Assembly: GCF_023283535.1 (NCBI RefSeq)
Contig: NZ_JAKILT010000048.1
Location: forward strand, 1-44,047
Direction: 5' to 3'
Length of the DNA: 44,047 nucleotides
Source: Shewanella sairae
GTDB lineage: Bacteria; Pseudomonadota; Gammaproteobacteria; Enterobacterales; Shewanellaceae
Positions 8,289 to 17,976 of the stretch are shown here, in pieces. The notes beneath the pieces were generated by a model. That model had not been told where the DNA came from. It saw only the letters and a list, made by a program, of their open reading frames with translations, and searched no databases. Position 1 is the stretch's first letter; every line of letters starts with the position of its first letter. The position numbers and the translations under genes were made by a program.

Positions 8289-9158
8289 TTAGTTCAGCTG
8301 TTTCTGTAATTTACGCAGTGCTGATTTCACCTTGCGTGAGTTTTCTGGTCCCATGCGGATCATTAACTTTTGCGCGTTTGGCAGAGCTTCAAGTTTAGGA
8401 TCCACAAACTGGTAGTTAACACTGACGCCATCTAGCTCAATAGGCTGCTCAATGATTGGTGCATCAAGCATCACTTCAATGGCTTGTTGCATGCGCTCAT
8501 TAAATGAAGTTTTACTGTAGCCCAGTTCAGCAAACGCTTCATTTAGCAACGGCGTTGCTTCTTTAAATGTTTTGCCTAACTGCTCATCGTTGAGACTCGC
8601 TAAAAAATCGGCATACAAGTCGTATCTATGGTAACTGTCTGGATTGATATAAGTTTTATTGGCAATATCAGAGACAGTAAAGCTAGTGCTTGGTGATTTT
8701 AATGGGCTAACCTTTCGTGCTAATTCGCCTTGAGCTAGGTTATCAACAAACACTACAAATTGACGGATCACGTTATCTTCGATGAGCAAAGGCTCGATCT
8801 CCATACCGTCGGCTACAGCTGTCACTTGCTGATGCACATACTTATCACTGTTAGCTAAAGCTGGCAGTGGTTCTGGCTCTGGTACAGGCTCAACTTCAGC
8901 AACAGGCTCTGGTTCAGGGGTAACCACTACCACTTCAGGCTCAGGCACTGCTTCTGTTTCTAGTGGTTCTGCTGGCACAGGATCTGGAATAACAACAGGC
9001 GCAATTATCTGTGGTTCTTCAGTTTTCTCATTACCACTGAGGTAGTAGTAGCCGCCAGCTGATAGCGCCACAACGGCAACAATTGCCAAAATCGCCAGCC
9101 CATTGGTGCCTGAACTCTTTTCCTGTGGTGAAATTCTATCTTCTTGACTGAGTTGCAT
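8289..9158 (-). CDS. DUF3014 family membrane-anchored protein
   Basis: This is about 289 aa from the chosen start. A short polar N-terminus leads to one membrane helix at about 19-38 (AILAIVAVVALSAGGYYYL). A Pro/Glu-rich linker (repeated PEPEP-type sequence, about 45-100) follows, then a globular domain ending in RMGPENSRKVKSALRKL. This organisation matches DUF3014, a proteobacterial family of unknown function. The ATG at 9158 has a strong GAGGAG site 5 to 6 nt upstream; the longer form starting at 9233 lacks one. The linker suggests the domain stands off the inner membrane in the periplasm. Confidence 0.8.
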   Translation of the reverse strand: MQLSQEDRISPQEKSSGTNGLAILAIVAVVALSAGGYYYLSGNEKTEEPQIIAPVVIPDPVPAEPLETEAVPEPEVVVVTPEPEPVAEVEPVPEPEPLPALANSDKYVHQQVTAVADGMEIEPLLIEDNVIRQFVVFVDNLAQGELARKVSPLKSPSTSFTVSDIANKTYINPDSYHRYDLYADFLASLNDEQLGKTFKEATPLLNEAFAELGYSKTSFNERMQQAIEVMLDAPIIEQPIELDGVSVNYQFVDPKLEALPNAQKLMIRMGPENSRKVKSALRKLQKQLN

Positions 9159-9299
9159 TTTAACTCCTCTGCTACCGTGCAGTGATACGACTAATGATAA
9201 ATTATAGCTCTCACCCATTCTGCAAAATTCCAACAGATTGTCTATAGGCTGAGGCTCTATTAAGGATATTTAATTTCTATAACAGGCTTAAGCAGTGGT

Positions 9300-11390
9300 T
9301 TACGCTTGTACAAACTGCTCACGATCGCCGAGCCATCGCTCAATAATGGCATCAGCACATTCAGGCGCTTGCTGCATAACATGGGCTGCGAGTTTTTGCA
9401 CATGAGGGATAAGTGCTTGATCGCGCATTAAGTCGGCAATTTTCATATCGGCAATACCTGTCTGCTTGGTGCCGAGCACTTCACCTGGACCGCGGATCTC
9501 TAAGTCTTGTTGGGCAATCACAAAGCCATCATTACTCTGCCTTAGTACCCCAAGGCGTTTAGTGGCTGTTGCAGATAGTGGCGCCTTGTAGAGTAATACA
9601 CAGTGGCTGGCTATTGCACCACGCCCCACGCGTCCGCGTAACTGATGCAGTTGTGCTAAGCCTAAACGTTCAGGGTTTTCGATAATCATTAAGCTGGCGT
9701 TAGGTACATCCACACCGACTTCAATTACAGTAGTAGCAACCAATAAATTAAGTGCGCCGGCTTTAAAGTCAGCCATGATCTGTTGTTTTTCAGCTGGTTT
9801 CATTCGACCATGCACTAAACCAATCTTTAGCTCTGGTAGCGCACGTTTTAGCTCTTCTGCAGTATCTTCCGCGGCTTGGCATTCGAGTACTTCAGACTCT
9901 TCAATGAGCGTACATACCCAGTAAGTTTGGCGCTTGTCGTTAATGGCTGCTTGCCTAACGCGCTCAATCACATCATCACGGCGTTGATCCGCTATTGCCA
10001 CCGTTGTTACTGGCGTTCTGCCGGGGGGCAGCTCATCGATAATCGAAGTGTCTAAGTCGGCATAAGCTGTCATTGCTAACGTTCGCGGAATAGGCGTAGC
10101 CGTCATAATCAATTGATGCGGATGAAAGCCTTGGCTAATACCTTTTTCACGTAGACCTAAACGCTGATGTACACCAAATCTATGTTGCTCATCGATAATG
10201 ATCAAAGCGAGTTTATTGAATACCACCTGCTCTTGGAAAATGGCATGGGTGCCAATCACAATATGTGCGTCACCAGACTCGATATCAGCCAATGATTGCG
10301 TTCTGGCTTTGCCTTTTAGTTTACCCGCAAGCCAACCCACTTTGAGTCCGAGTGGTTCAAACCAGGCAGCGAAGTTAATGGCATGCTGCTCGGCAAGCAA
10401 TTCAGTTGGTGCCATCATGGCCACTTGATAGCCACTTTCAATGGCTTGCAGTGCAGCTAATGCGGCGACTAAGGTTTTGCCTGAGCCGACATCACCTTGG
10501 ACTAGGCGCATCATAGGTTCATGCTTTTCTAGGTCGCGGCCAATATCGGCAACCACTCGTTGCTGTGCACCCGTTGGCTTAAATGGCAGTGATGCTAAAA
10601 ATGGATTGAGCAATTGACCTGTGGCATTCATGCTCACAGCATGGTCGCGATTACTGCGCTGACGTAGGCGCAGCATACTCAGGTTATGTGCAAGCAGTTC
10701 TTCTTGAATTAATCGCTGTTGAGCAGGGTGGGTGCCTTGCTCTAACTCAAATAGCGATACTTGATTATTGGGGCGATGCAAAATGTGCAAGGCTTGCTTT
10801 AAATCTAAATTGTTCGGTTGCAGATTAGGCGGCAATAGCTCTGGTAAGCCACCATCGTCTAGCATCGCCAATGCTTGCTCGGTGAGCTTTATCCAGCTGG
10901 CTTGCTTCAAGCCTTCAGTAGTTGGATAGACTGGCGTCAGTGTGTCGCTTAACTGTAGATCTTCACCCGCAGCAATCAATTTATATTCAGGATGAATAAT
11001 TTCAACGCCATGATTACTGCGACGGATCTCACCATAGGCACGAATAGTCATGCCTATCTCTAAGCCGTTACGCTGGGCAACAGAGAAATTAAAAAAACGT
11101 AAGGTGAGGCTGCCGGTATCATCGCGCACGGTGCAAGTGAGCATGCGCTTGCGGCCTTGAATAATTTGGCTCGATTGAATAACGGCTTCGATGGTGCCGT
11201 AACTGCCAGGGTAAAGCGAGGCAATAGGGTAGACTTGAGTGCGGTCCTCATAGCGCAGCGGCAGATGGAACAACAGATCTTGCACTGTTGTTATACTCAG
11301 CTTTGCTAATCTCTCGGCCATCTTTTTCGCGACGCCTTTGAGAGCTGTAATAGGGACAAGATCGAGTCTTTGCAAAAGGTTAGCACTCAA
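9300..11390 (-). CDS. recG: ATP-dependent DNA helicase RecG
   Basis: This 696-aa protein is the full family length. The N-terminal wedge domain with its OB fold covers about 1-150. The helicase core has Walker A GDVGSGKT at 299-306, DEQH at 400-403, TATPIPRT, and the QLRGRVGRG motif VI. RecG reverses stalled replication forks and migrates Holliday junctions. The gene stands between the DUF3014 gene and the two-component genes, with short gaps on both sides and no clear terminator. Confidence 0.98.
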   Translation of the reverse strand: MSANLLQRLDLVPITALKGVAKKMAERLAKLSITTVQDLLFHLPLRYEDRTQVYPIASLYPGSYGTIEAVIQSSQIIQGRKRMLTCTVRDDTGSLTLRFFNFSVAQRNGLEIGMTIRAYGEIRRSNHGVEIIHPEYKLIAAGEDLQLSDTLTPVYPTTEGLKQASWIKLTEQALAMLDDGGLPELLPPNLQPNNLDLKQALHILHRPNNQVSLFELEQGTHPAQQRLIQEELLAHNLSMLRLRQRSNRDHAVSMNATGQLLNPFLASLPFKPTGAQQRVVADIGRDLEKHEPMMRLVQGDVGSGKTLVAALAALQAIESGYQVAMMAPTELLAEQHAINFAAWFEPLGLKVGWLAGKLKGKARTQSLADIESGDAHIVIGTHAIFQEQVVFNKLALIIIDEQHRFGVHQRLGLREKGISQGFHPHQLIMTATPIPRTLAMTAYADLDTSIIDELPPGRTPVTTVAIADQRRDDVIERVRQAAINDKRQTYWVCTLIEESEVLECQAAEDTAEELKRALPELKIGLVHGRMKPAEKQQIMADFKAGALNLLVATTVIEVGVDVPNASLMIIENPERLGLAQLHQLRGRVGRGAIASHCVLLYKAPLSATATKRLGVLRQSNDGFVIAQQDLEIRGPGEVLGTKQTGIADMKIADLMRDQALIPHVQKLAAHVMQQAPECADAIIERWLGDREQFVQA

Positions 11391-11456
11391 ACACTGTAAA
11401 TTTATACATATATTATCAGAGTTATTGGTTTACGCAAATTTGATGGCTAATGCTGA

Positions 11457-12053
11457 TCATAACCAGCCTTTCTGTTTGGCGATTCTAGCGGCATCAATAC
11501 GGTTAGTGGCATGTAACTTGCTCATCGCCTCACTAAGATAATTTCTTACTGTGCCTTCGGCAATAAACAATGTGTTTGCTATGTCTGCTGTACTTTTGCC
11601 TTCAGCGGCTAGCCTGAGTGCGCGACGCTCTTTATCGTTAAGTGGATCTTGCTCACCAATTGCCATAATGGCAAGTTCCGGGTCGATTACCCGCTTGCCA
11701 GCCATGACTTGGTTGATGGCGGCAATCAATGTGTCTGATGGAGCATCTTTTAGTAAAAATCCACCAACCCCAGACTCTATCGCACGTTTAATGTAACCTG
11801 CACGGCCAAAGGTGGTGACGATGACTATCTTTAATTCAGGTTTATGGCTTTGGCACCAAGTGGCGAGCTCTAGCCCGGTGAGACCAGGCATTTCTATATC
11901 GCTAAGGAGTAAGTCAAACTCTTGCTGTTGCAGTAACTTTAAAGCTGCATCACCATCGGCAGCTTGCACCACATCAAACTCACCACTCAAACTGAGCAAT
12001 GCACTGAGCGCCCCGCGTACCATGGCTTGATCTTCGGCTAAGAGTATTTTCAT
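11457..12053 (-). CDS. NarL/LuxR-type response regulator
   Basis: This 198-aa regulator has a receiver domain at 1-120 with the acidic pocket Glu7-Asp8 and phosphoacceptor Asp52 (LLSDIEMPG). A LuxR-type helix-turn-helix covers about 132-196 (LNDKERRALRLAAEGKS; IAEGTVRNYLSEAMSKL). It resembles DesR-type regulators that work with DesK-like kinases. It lies just downstream of its kinase gene, with a 4-bp overlap. Target genes are not evident from the sequence. Confidence 0.93.
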   Translation of the reverse strand: MKILLAEDQAMVRGALSALLSLSGEFDVVQAADGDAALKLLQQQEFDLLLSDIEMPGLTGLELATWCQSHKPELKIVIVTTFGRAGYIKRAIESGVGGFLLKDAPSDTLIAAINQVMAGKRVIDPELAIMAIGEQDPLNDKERRALRLAAEGKSTADIANTLFIAEGTVRNYLSEAMSKLHATNRIDAARIAKQKGWL

Positions 12054-13144
12054 CGTTGTGGCATTCCTGACTGTGGCAGTCTAATGGTAAATTGGCATTG
12101 CTGGCTTAAATCCCATGACAGCGTGCCCTGAAACTGTTGCAAACGTTCGCGGATCCCTTTGAGACCGTTACCTTGCTCTAAATTGTCTAGCTGACCATTA
12201 TCAGTGATCTGAATAATAATCTGTTGCTCATTCTGGCTAAAGCTTAAGCTGCATTCCTGTGCCTGGCTATGGCGGATAACGTTATTGCACAACTCAGTCA
12301 AACTGAGAATTAAATGGGTCTCGAGATCGCTACTTAGATTAGGGATATCTCCCTCTAGTTGCACACTTAAGCCTTTATCACGCAAGGTTTGGCATAAGTT
12401 AGTTACGCTGGCGGCAAGACCTTTATGCTTATAACCCGATACGGTTTGGCGGATCTGGCTTAGGCTGTCTCGGGCAATACTATTGAGTTCGCTTAGTTGT
12501 TGCTGTGCTTGCTCAATATCATTCTTAGCCAATAGTTTTTCGGCAAGCTCGGCTTTGAGTGAGATAGACGAAAGACTGTGGCCCATAATATCGTGTAGAT
12601 CGCGGGCTATCCGTTCCCGCTCCAGCATCGTGGCTAGCTGATGGATCTCTTGTTGGCTTTTTTGCTGTTTACATAGATTTTCAATACGTCTGCGCTCAAT
12701 CACACCAAATAGGCCAACGCCGGCAATTAACCCTGCGCCATAAATGACCCAATAATAATGATCAAAGTTAAGGCTTAGATTGAGTAATGCCAGCACGCCT
12801 ATGAGGCTAATTAAAGCCAGCGCTGCTTTTTGAAGTGGGTAGAAAAAACCGATAAAAAAGGCGGCAAAGGTAAATAGCGATAACGAGCCGGTATTAATTG
12901 GGGTGACAGCTATCGCAATGGCGATCATCGCTAGTATGGGCAGGTGTGCACGACTGCTGTTACTTCGATAAGCCCAGAAGTAGCAATAAATAAACGGCGC
13001 TAATGCAGCCAAACTAAGCAGAATTTGCCACTGCGGCATATCGATAATGAAATAGGGGATAAAGTAGAAAACTAAATTGATCAGATAGACCCATGCATAC
13101 TTGTCTTCTGTCTTGCTTGCTGGGTTTGGTATGTCTTGCGTCAT
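12050..13144 (-). CDS. DesK-like sensor histidine kinase (HisKA_3)
   Basis: This 364-aa protein has an N-terminal sensor of about five membrane helices (residues about 18-150) with almost no periplasmic loop. A HisKA_3 dimerisation domain follows, with phosphoacceptor His184 in RIARDLHDIMGHS, then an HATPase domain (LTELCNNVIRHS; ITDNGQ; GNGLKGIRERL). The all-membrane sensor resembles DesK, which reads membrane thickness or fluidity. That a similar cue is read here is inference. It is co-transcribed with its response regulator (ATGA overlap). Confidence 0.93.
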   Translation of the reverse strand: MTQDIPNPASKTEDKYAWVYLINLVFYFIPYFIIDMPQWQILLSLAALAPFIYCYFWAYRSNSSRAHLPILAMIAIAIAVTPINTGSLSLFTFAAFFIGFFYPLQKAALALISLIGVLALLNLSLNFDHYYWVIYGAGLIAGVGLFGVIERRRIENLCKQQKSQQEIHQLATMLERERIARDLHDIMGHSLSSISLKAELAEKLLAKNDIEQAQQQLSELNSIARDSLSQIRQTVSGYKHKGLAASVTNLCQTLRDKGLSVQLEGDIPNLSSDLETHLILSLTELCNNVIRHSQAQECSLSFSQNEQQIIIQITDNGQLDNLEQGNGLKGIRERLQQFQGTLSWDLSQQCQFTIRLPQSGMPQR

Positions 13145-13228
13145 GGTTAATTCCTTTTAGTTGGAGAGGGCTTTAAGTGCAGCACTCTCCATTTTCGAAC
13201 TGTTTTTCTTTTTGACTCAATTACACCG

Positions 13229-13933
13229 CTAGCTTTTGGTGTTTTGTTGAGTGTTCTGTTGTAAAAGAAACTGCGCCCAAGCGTAGTCTGACTCTACTGT
13301 TAATGCTTGCTGCCAATCAGCAACAGCCCCCTCTAAATCCCCTAAGCTTTGCTTGGCTAGCCCTCGCCAAGTATAGGCTTCAGCGTATCCCCAACAGATG
13401 TTATCGCAAGGATTGGCGTAAAGTTCAATGGCTTGAGTCGCTAAGTCTGCTGCGCGCTGCATACTACCACCGTACATAGCGGGTGTATTAAATGCGCTAA
13501 TGGCCTGTACTAGCGCGACTCTTGGGTTATCAGCCTCAAGTTGCTTGGCTTGTTGTATTGCCTTGCCAGCTTTCGGGCCATAAGTAACGGCTTTGCTGTT
13601 ATCAAGCGCGATAAGCATGCCGTAGACAGATGATAGCAGTGCAAGGTTGTCGGCATTACTGCTGGCACTGATTAGGCTTTCGAGAGTCTCTTTGGCATCT
13701 TCTAGAGCTGCAAGGGCAAGTTGTGGTTGGCCTAAAATATTAGCACTGATTGCTAGACGATAATTAGCATAAGCTTGGCTATAGTCATTACCCTGTTGGG
13801 CGTAATCTGTCAGTGTTTTTACATCCATATGGTTTGCAGCGGCATCAATATTTTCAATACTTTCAGCATTGGCGATTTGGCTACCTAAAGCAGATGAAAT
13901 ACCAAGTGATGTAACGAATAATAGTGTTTTCAT
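13229..13933 (-). CDS. Secreted TPR-like protein
   Basis: This is about 234 aa. A signal peptide (KTLLFVTSLGISSALGS, cleavage after NAES or IANA) is followed by helical tetratricopeptide-like repeats, the clearest being the C-terminal YTWRGLAKQSLGDLEGAVAD and the segment around ALAALEDAKETLESL. The start at 13933 has GGAG 6 nt upstream; an ATG four codons earlier would put that site inside the gene. TPR proteins act as scaffolds and the partner is unknown. The gene is 84 bp upstream of the sensor kinase gene and could belong to the same unit. Confidence 0.75.
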   Translation of the reverse strand: MKTLLFVTSLGISSALGSQIANAESIENIDAAANHMDVKTLTDYAQQGNDYSQAYANYRLAISANILGQPQLALAALEDAKETLESLISASSNADNLALLSSVYGMLIALDNSKAVTYGPKAGKAIQQAKQLEADNPRVALVQAISAFNTPAMYGGSMQRAADLATQAIELYANPCDNICWGYAEAYTWRGLAKQSLGDLEGAVADWQQALTVESDYAWAQFLLQQNTQQNTKS

Positions 13934-14107
13934 ATCAATCTCCATTTGAGTGTTTTACCGACCCTGGTCGTGGGCGGTATTCTTGGGTACGGTTCTAGTA
14001 TTGAAGATTGCGACAGATAAATGCAGACACAAACGTCACCAGTTTAGGGTGACATTTGTAATTTTTTATAAAGAGGCTGTTTATGCTGATGGGAATTAGG
14101 GACAAAA

Positions 14108-14142
14108 AAATGGCCTAAAGTGCAGTGCACTTTAGGCCATTT
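14108..14142 (-). terminator. Rho-independent terminator after the antiporter gene
   Basis: A 16-bp perfect stem (AAATGGCCTAAAGTGC and its complement) with a 3-nt loop is followed on the minus strand by seven T. It lies 30 bp after the antiporter stop. Confidence 0.88.
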
Positions 14143-14172
14143 CTATTTAGCTTTGAACTAAAGGTTTAGCGT

Positions 14173-15096
14173 TTAAACTTGAGCGACCAAGTAGCCGATG
14201 TAACCTAGATAGCTTAATACCAGTATTGCAGCTTCACGACGACCAATACGCAGACCTGTGTAAGCAAAAGGCAGTAAGATCACCGCAAAGGCAATCATCG
14301 CACTCCAGTCTAAAGTGGTAATTTCACAGCCGCTGATTGGGTGGATAAGTGCAGTCACACCTAAAATACCCAAAATATTGAATAGGTTTGAGCCAACAAC
14401 GTTACCAATTGCGATGTCGCTTTGACCTTTAAGTGCTGCCACGATAGAAGTCACAAGCTCTGGCATACTGGTGCCGATAGCAACAATTGTTAAACCGATA
14501 ATCACTTCGCTAATGCCAAATGATTGCGCCAGAGCAACAGCGCCATCAACGAATAAAATGCCGCCACCCACTAACATGCTGATACCGATAACGATAAATA
14601 GCACAGATAGCATTGGGTTTTGCTTAGTATCTTCAACATCATCGTCAGTTTGCTTTTCAGCAGCGAAATAGCTGAAAGTTAAGTAAGCCACTAGTAATGC
14701 AAATAAAATTGCGCCGTCCCAGAAGCTTAAGCCAGCATCGAGTAGCAGGCTCCAGAATAATAGTGACGCAGCAATCATGATTGGAATATCACGACGCACC
14801 ATTTGCGACTCAATTTTGATCGGACGGATAAGCGCGGTAATACCTAAAATTAGGCCGATGTTGGCAATGTTAGAGCCAATCACGTTACCTAAAGCGATAC
14901 CACTATTACCGGCAATCGCAGATTTTACGCTTACTGCAAGTTCTGGCGCACTGGTACCAAAGGCAACAATGGTTAAACCAATAATAAGTGGTGTAAGCCC
15001 TAATCTTAGGGCTATTTGGCTTGCTCCTCTTACTAAGGCTTCTGCGCCAACAGTAAGAATTAGAAAGCCGCCGAGTATCGACAATAAAATAAACAT
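14173..15096 (-). CDS. Calcium/sodium antiporter, YrbG-like (CaCA family)
   Basis: This is about 307 aa from the chosen start. Two homologous halves each carry an alpha-repeat with the ion-binding motif: GLTIVAFGTSAPELAVSV near the start and GLTIVAIGTSMPELVTSIV in the second half. About ten membrane helices are present. Inner-membrane proteins of this kind exchange Ca2+ for Na+ or H+. The ATG at 15096 (MFILLSILGGF) begins directly at the first helix as in relatives; a start at 15153 would add 19 polar residues. Confidence 0.92.
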   Translation of the reverse strand: MFILLSILGGFLILTVGAEALVRGASQIALRLGLTPLIIGLTIVAFGTSAPELAVSVKSAIAGNSGIALGNVIGSNIANIGLILGITALIRPIKIESQMVRRDIPIMIAASLLFWSLLLDAGLSFWDGAILFALLVAYLTFSYFAAEKQTDDDVEDTKQNPMLSVLFIVIGISMLVGGGILFVDGAVALAQSFGISEVIIGLTIVAIGTSMPELVTSIVAALKGQSDIAIGNVVGSNLFNILGILGVTALIHPISGCEITTLDWSAMIAFAVILLPFAYTGLRIGRREAAILVLSYLGYIGYLVAQV

Positions 15097-15225
15097 GGTT
15101 GACTCTATAAATTGGGTTTCTTTGAAAGGATGGCAAGAATAGTTTCTTTCCAAAATTGCGCAATAAAAAACTGCGTGTTACTCATTAAATTTAGTTAATT
15201 GCTGATTATTTGTCACAAAAACAAA

Positions 15226-15249
15226 ACGGCACACTTTGAAGTGTGCCGT
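15226..15249 (-). terminator. Rho-independent terminator after the acyl-CoA synthetase gene
   Basis: A hairpin ACGGCACACTT / AAGTGTGCCGT is followed on the minus strand by TTTTGTTTTT, 30 bp after the stop codon. Confidence 0.85.
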
Positions 15250-15278
15250 AATAACTTACCTAGTTTTACAAAAAAAGT

Positions 15279-16934
15279 TCAAATTTCATCTTCCCAGCAA
15301 ACTTTGCCGCCGCGAGTGCCATCCACTTTCTCGCTAAACTTCTTCTCAAGTACATGACGTTTAATTTTCAATGTTGGGGTCAACACGTCGTTTTCAACGT
15401 CCCAAGGCTCACTGACGATAACAATAGCGTCGACAGTTTCATGTGACTCAAGATGTGGGTTCACCGCATCAACAGTATCTTTTAGTGAGGCTCGTACTTC
15501 TTCTCTTGGTTGTAGAGCTGCACCTTCTGATAGCTGTACTAACGCGATAGGGTGCGGCAGACCAGAACCAATAACACAGATCATCTCTACATGGGGATCT
15601 TGTGCCAGTTTACGCTCGATGGGGACAGGGGCTACATACTTACCCTTAGCCGTTTTAAAGTTGTCTTTAACGCGGCCAGTAATGCTGACGTTGCCTTCAT
15701 CGTCGATAGAACAAAGATCGCCTGTATGGAAGAAACCTTCCGCATCAAAGCATTTGGCACTTTCTTCTTCTTGCTTGTAATAGCCTTGCATTAAGCCTGG
15801 ACTCTTAACCAGTAATTCACCAACATCAGACTGCTTAGCCTCACAACCTTCAACGGCGCGACCAACTGAGCCTATTTTACGAGGATCAAACGGATGGTTA
15901 ATAATCGAGTAAGCACAGTTTTCCGTCATGCCCCAGGCTTCAGAGATGTTCAAACCAATCTTGTGATACCACTCAACCAATGATGGCGGAATGGGGGCTG
16001 AGCCTGAACCCAGCAGGTGACAATGCTCTAAACCTAGCCCTTGATGGATTTTACGCTTAACGATACCACTAACAATCGGTACTTTTAGCAGGAAGTTAAG
16101 CTTGCTGTAGCCAATTTTGTCGATAATATTTTTTTGGAATAGGCTCCAAAGGCGTGGCACCGAGAAGAAAACTGTCGGTCTTGCGCGCTGCACATCAGCA
16201 ACAAAACTGTCTAGGCTTTCAACAAAAGCAACGCTACTGCCTGAATAGAATGATGAGCCTTGAATCGCCACACGCTCAGTAATATGTGCCAGTGGCAAAT
16301 AAGACAGTAGTCTGTCTTCAACATCCGTTTTTAGATCGCGCACTACCGCAGTACAGGTCCATGCGTAGCTAGCGAAATTCTGAATTGCGCCCTTAGGTTT
16401 ACCGGTAGAACCTGAGGTGTAGATGATGGTCATGATCTGCTCAGGTGTTGGTAGCGGTGCATCAATTAAAGGCTGACCCATATTGAGCATCTTGTCCCAG
16501 TGGTATTGAGACGGCATGGTGTCGTATGGCATAGCAAGACGTAGAATATCGCCGCCTACGCCCGCTTCTTGATCGGCCCAGTAATCTAGCTTGCCGATAA
16601 AAATCGCTTTAGCTTCGCTGTGTTCTAGGGTGTAGCGAATGGTGTCTGCGTTAGCGGTTGGGTAGATAGGGACACTAATATAGCCGCCATGCATTAGGGC
16701 TAAGTCAGTAATAAACCATTCGGCACAGTTTTTAGAAAGTACGGCAACTTTGTCGCCAGGATTGAGGCCGAGATGTCTTAATGCGCCAGCAATCTGCTGC
16801 ATTTTGGTTTGTACATCACGCCAAGTAAAAGTCTTGTATTGACCATCAATTGGCTGCTTTAGATAAACTTGATCGCCTTGTTTTTCAACCCAATGTTCAA
16901 GCATCTCAATTGGTGTTTTCATAGAAGATTCCAT
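15279..16934 (-). CDS. Long-chain acyl-CoA synthetase (AMP-forming)
   Basis: This is about 551 aa from the chosen start. It is a large ANL-family ligase of the FadD15-like type: phosphate loop IIYTSGSTGKPKGAIQN, SEAWGMTENCA, and the hinge TGRVKDNFKTAKGKYVAP. It makes acyl-CoA from a free fatty acid and ATP. The reading frame is open to 17063, but MESSMKTPIEMLEHW at 16934 has a GGAAA site and fits the usual N-terminus; a start four codons later (16922) is equally possible. It is monocistronic and ends in a strong terminator. Confidence 0.9.
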   Translation of the reverse strand: MESSMKTPIEMLEHWVEKQGDQVYLKQPIDGQYKTFTWRDVQTKMQQIAGALRHLGLNPGDKVAVLSKNCAEWFITDLALMHGGYISVPIYPTANADTIRYTLEHSEAKAIFIGKLDYWADQEAGVGGDILRLAMPYDTMPSQYHWDKMLNMGQPLIDAPLPTPEQIMTIIYTSGSTGKPKGAIQNFASYAWTCTAVVRDLKTDVEDRLLSYLPLAHITERVAIQGSSFYSGSSVAFVESLDSFVADVQRARPTVFFSVPRLWSLFQKNIIDKIGYSKLNFLLKVPIVSGIVKRKIHQGLGLEHCHLLGSGSAPIPPSLVEWYHKIGLNISEAWGMTENCAYSIINHPFDPRKIGSVGRAVEGCEAKQSDVGELLVKSPGLMQGYYKQEEESAKCFDAEGFFHTGDLCSIDDEGNVSITGRVKDNFKTAKGKYVAPVPIERKLAQDPHVEMICVIGSGLPHPIALVQLSEGAALQPREEVRASLKDTVDAVNPHLESHETVDAIVIVSEPWDVENDVLTPTLKIKRHVLEKKFSEKVDGTRGGKVCWEDEI

Positions 16935-17156
16935 CGCATTTCCATATTGATTCAGTTGATTCCAATTCAGCTTATATCTATATAGTTGTTTTAATCGTTC
17001 GTTTAATAAGCTGGTTTCATCTTGAGTATGGCGAAAAATGTGATCTAAGACAAACTTTTTCAAACGGGTGTTACAATTTTGTTGTAGTGATGAAAGGGCG
17101 CGAATGACAAGGAAATGATTTATGTGGGGGAAGAGAGGTTGTCGATAGGGGAATGG

Positions 17157-17186
17157 GTCAGCACTAAATGACGTTATAGTGCTGAC
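17157..17186. repeat. Inverted repeat downstream of trmH
   Basis: A 10-bp perfect inverted repeat (GTCAGCACTA / TAGTGCTGAC) with a 10-nt loop lies 11 bp past the trmH stop. There is no U-run on the trmH strand, so it is at best a weak terminator or mRNA 3' end stabiliser. Confidence 0.5.
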
Positions 17187-17196
17187 TTGTCAGTTT

Positions 17197-17889
17197 TTAC
17201 TCTTCGTCAGAAGGGGCCCGCATTTTTTGCCACCAGTCATCATCGGCAACAATTTGTCCGCTTTCATCAACGGCTGGGTAAGGTAGCTTTTTACGGCGAC
17301 AAGCTTTGGCATAAATCGGGTGGCCTTGCTCGAATAGCTTTATTTGGCAATAAGCTTCATCGAGTTTGCGGGTGCCATACATGCCTGCTTCAGTGCGTTG
17401 ACGCTGAGCTTCATACATGATCAGTGCGGACGCTACTGATACGTTTAGCGACTGCACCATGCCTATCATAGGGATAATGATGTGCTGGTCTGCTGCAGCG
17501 ATTCCTTCAGGGCTCACGCCATCGCGCTCGTTACCCATAATAATCACAGTGGGCTTAGTGTAATCAATCGCTCTGAAATCGACGGCCGTATCGGAAAACG
17601 TGGTCGCTAGAATTTGCATGTCTTTAGCGCGAAACTCTTCAACCGCTTGCGCCATACTCTGATGTACGCGAGTCTTTACCCATTGCTGGCTGCCTGAAGC
17701 GGTATTGCCTGATACGCGCATTTCTAGCTCAGACCAAACCGCGTGGACTTCGTGAATGCCGGCGGCATCAGCAGTACGCAGTACCGCGGCAATATTATTA
17801 CCCTTGTGTACGGTATCTAAGCAGACGGTGAGATCGGGTTGGCGATTATCTAACATCTCATTGATGCGGGCGAAACGTTCAGGACTCAT
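17197..17889 (-). CDS. trmH: tRNA (guanosine-18-2'-O)-methyltransferase TrmH
   Basis: This 230-aa SPOUT-class methyltransferase has the three SpoU motifs in order: motif 1 with the conserved Asn and Arg in KGNNIAAVLRTADAAG, motif 2 TVIIMGNERDGVS, and motif 3 LNVSVASALIMYEAQRQR. It methylates the 2'-OH of G18 in the tRNA D-loop using SAM. The basic C-terminal tail is typical. In enterobacteria the gene follows spoT; here ridA lies between them and has its own terminator. Confidence 0.96.
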   Translation of the reverse strand: MSPERFARINEMLDNRQPDLTVCLDTVHKGNNIAAVLRTADAAGIHEVHAVWSELEMRVSGNTASGSQQWVKTRVHQSMAQAVEEFRAKDMQILATTFSDTAVDFRAIDYTKPTVIIMGNERDGVSPEGIAAADQHIIIPMIGMVQSLNVSVASALIMYEAQRQRTEAGMYGTRKLDEAYCQIKLFEQGHPIYAKACRRKKLPYPAVDESGQIVADDDWWQKMRAPSDEE

Positions 17890-17938
17890 GATTGGCTTCT
17901 AAATTAGTATGGTATTAAATAATGGGGTTAAAACAAAA

Positions 17939-17956
17939 TGGGCGCCGTAGCGCCCA
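17939..17956 (-). terminator. Rho-independent terminator after ridA
   Basis: The stem TGGGCGC / GCGCCCA with a 4-nt loop is followed on the minus strand by TTTTGTTTT. It ends the gmk-rpoZ-spoT-ridA unit. Confidence 0.85.
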
Positions 17957-17976
17957 ATTGATAAAGTGAGGGTTGA

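Noticed and set aside
17157..17186. Strong terminator of trmH
   Set aside because: The stem is good but there is no U-run on the trmH strand, so it is listed only as an inverted repeat.
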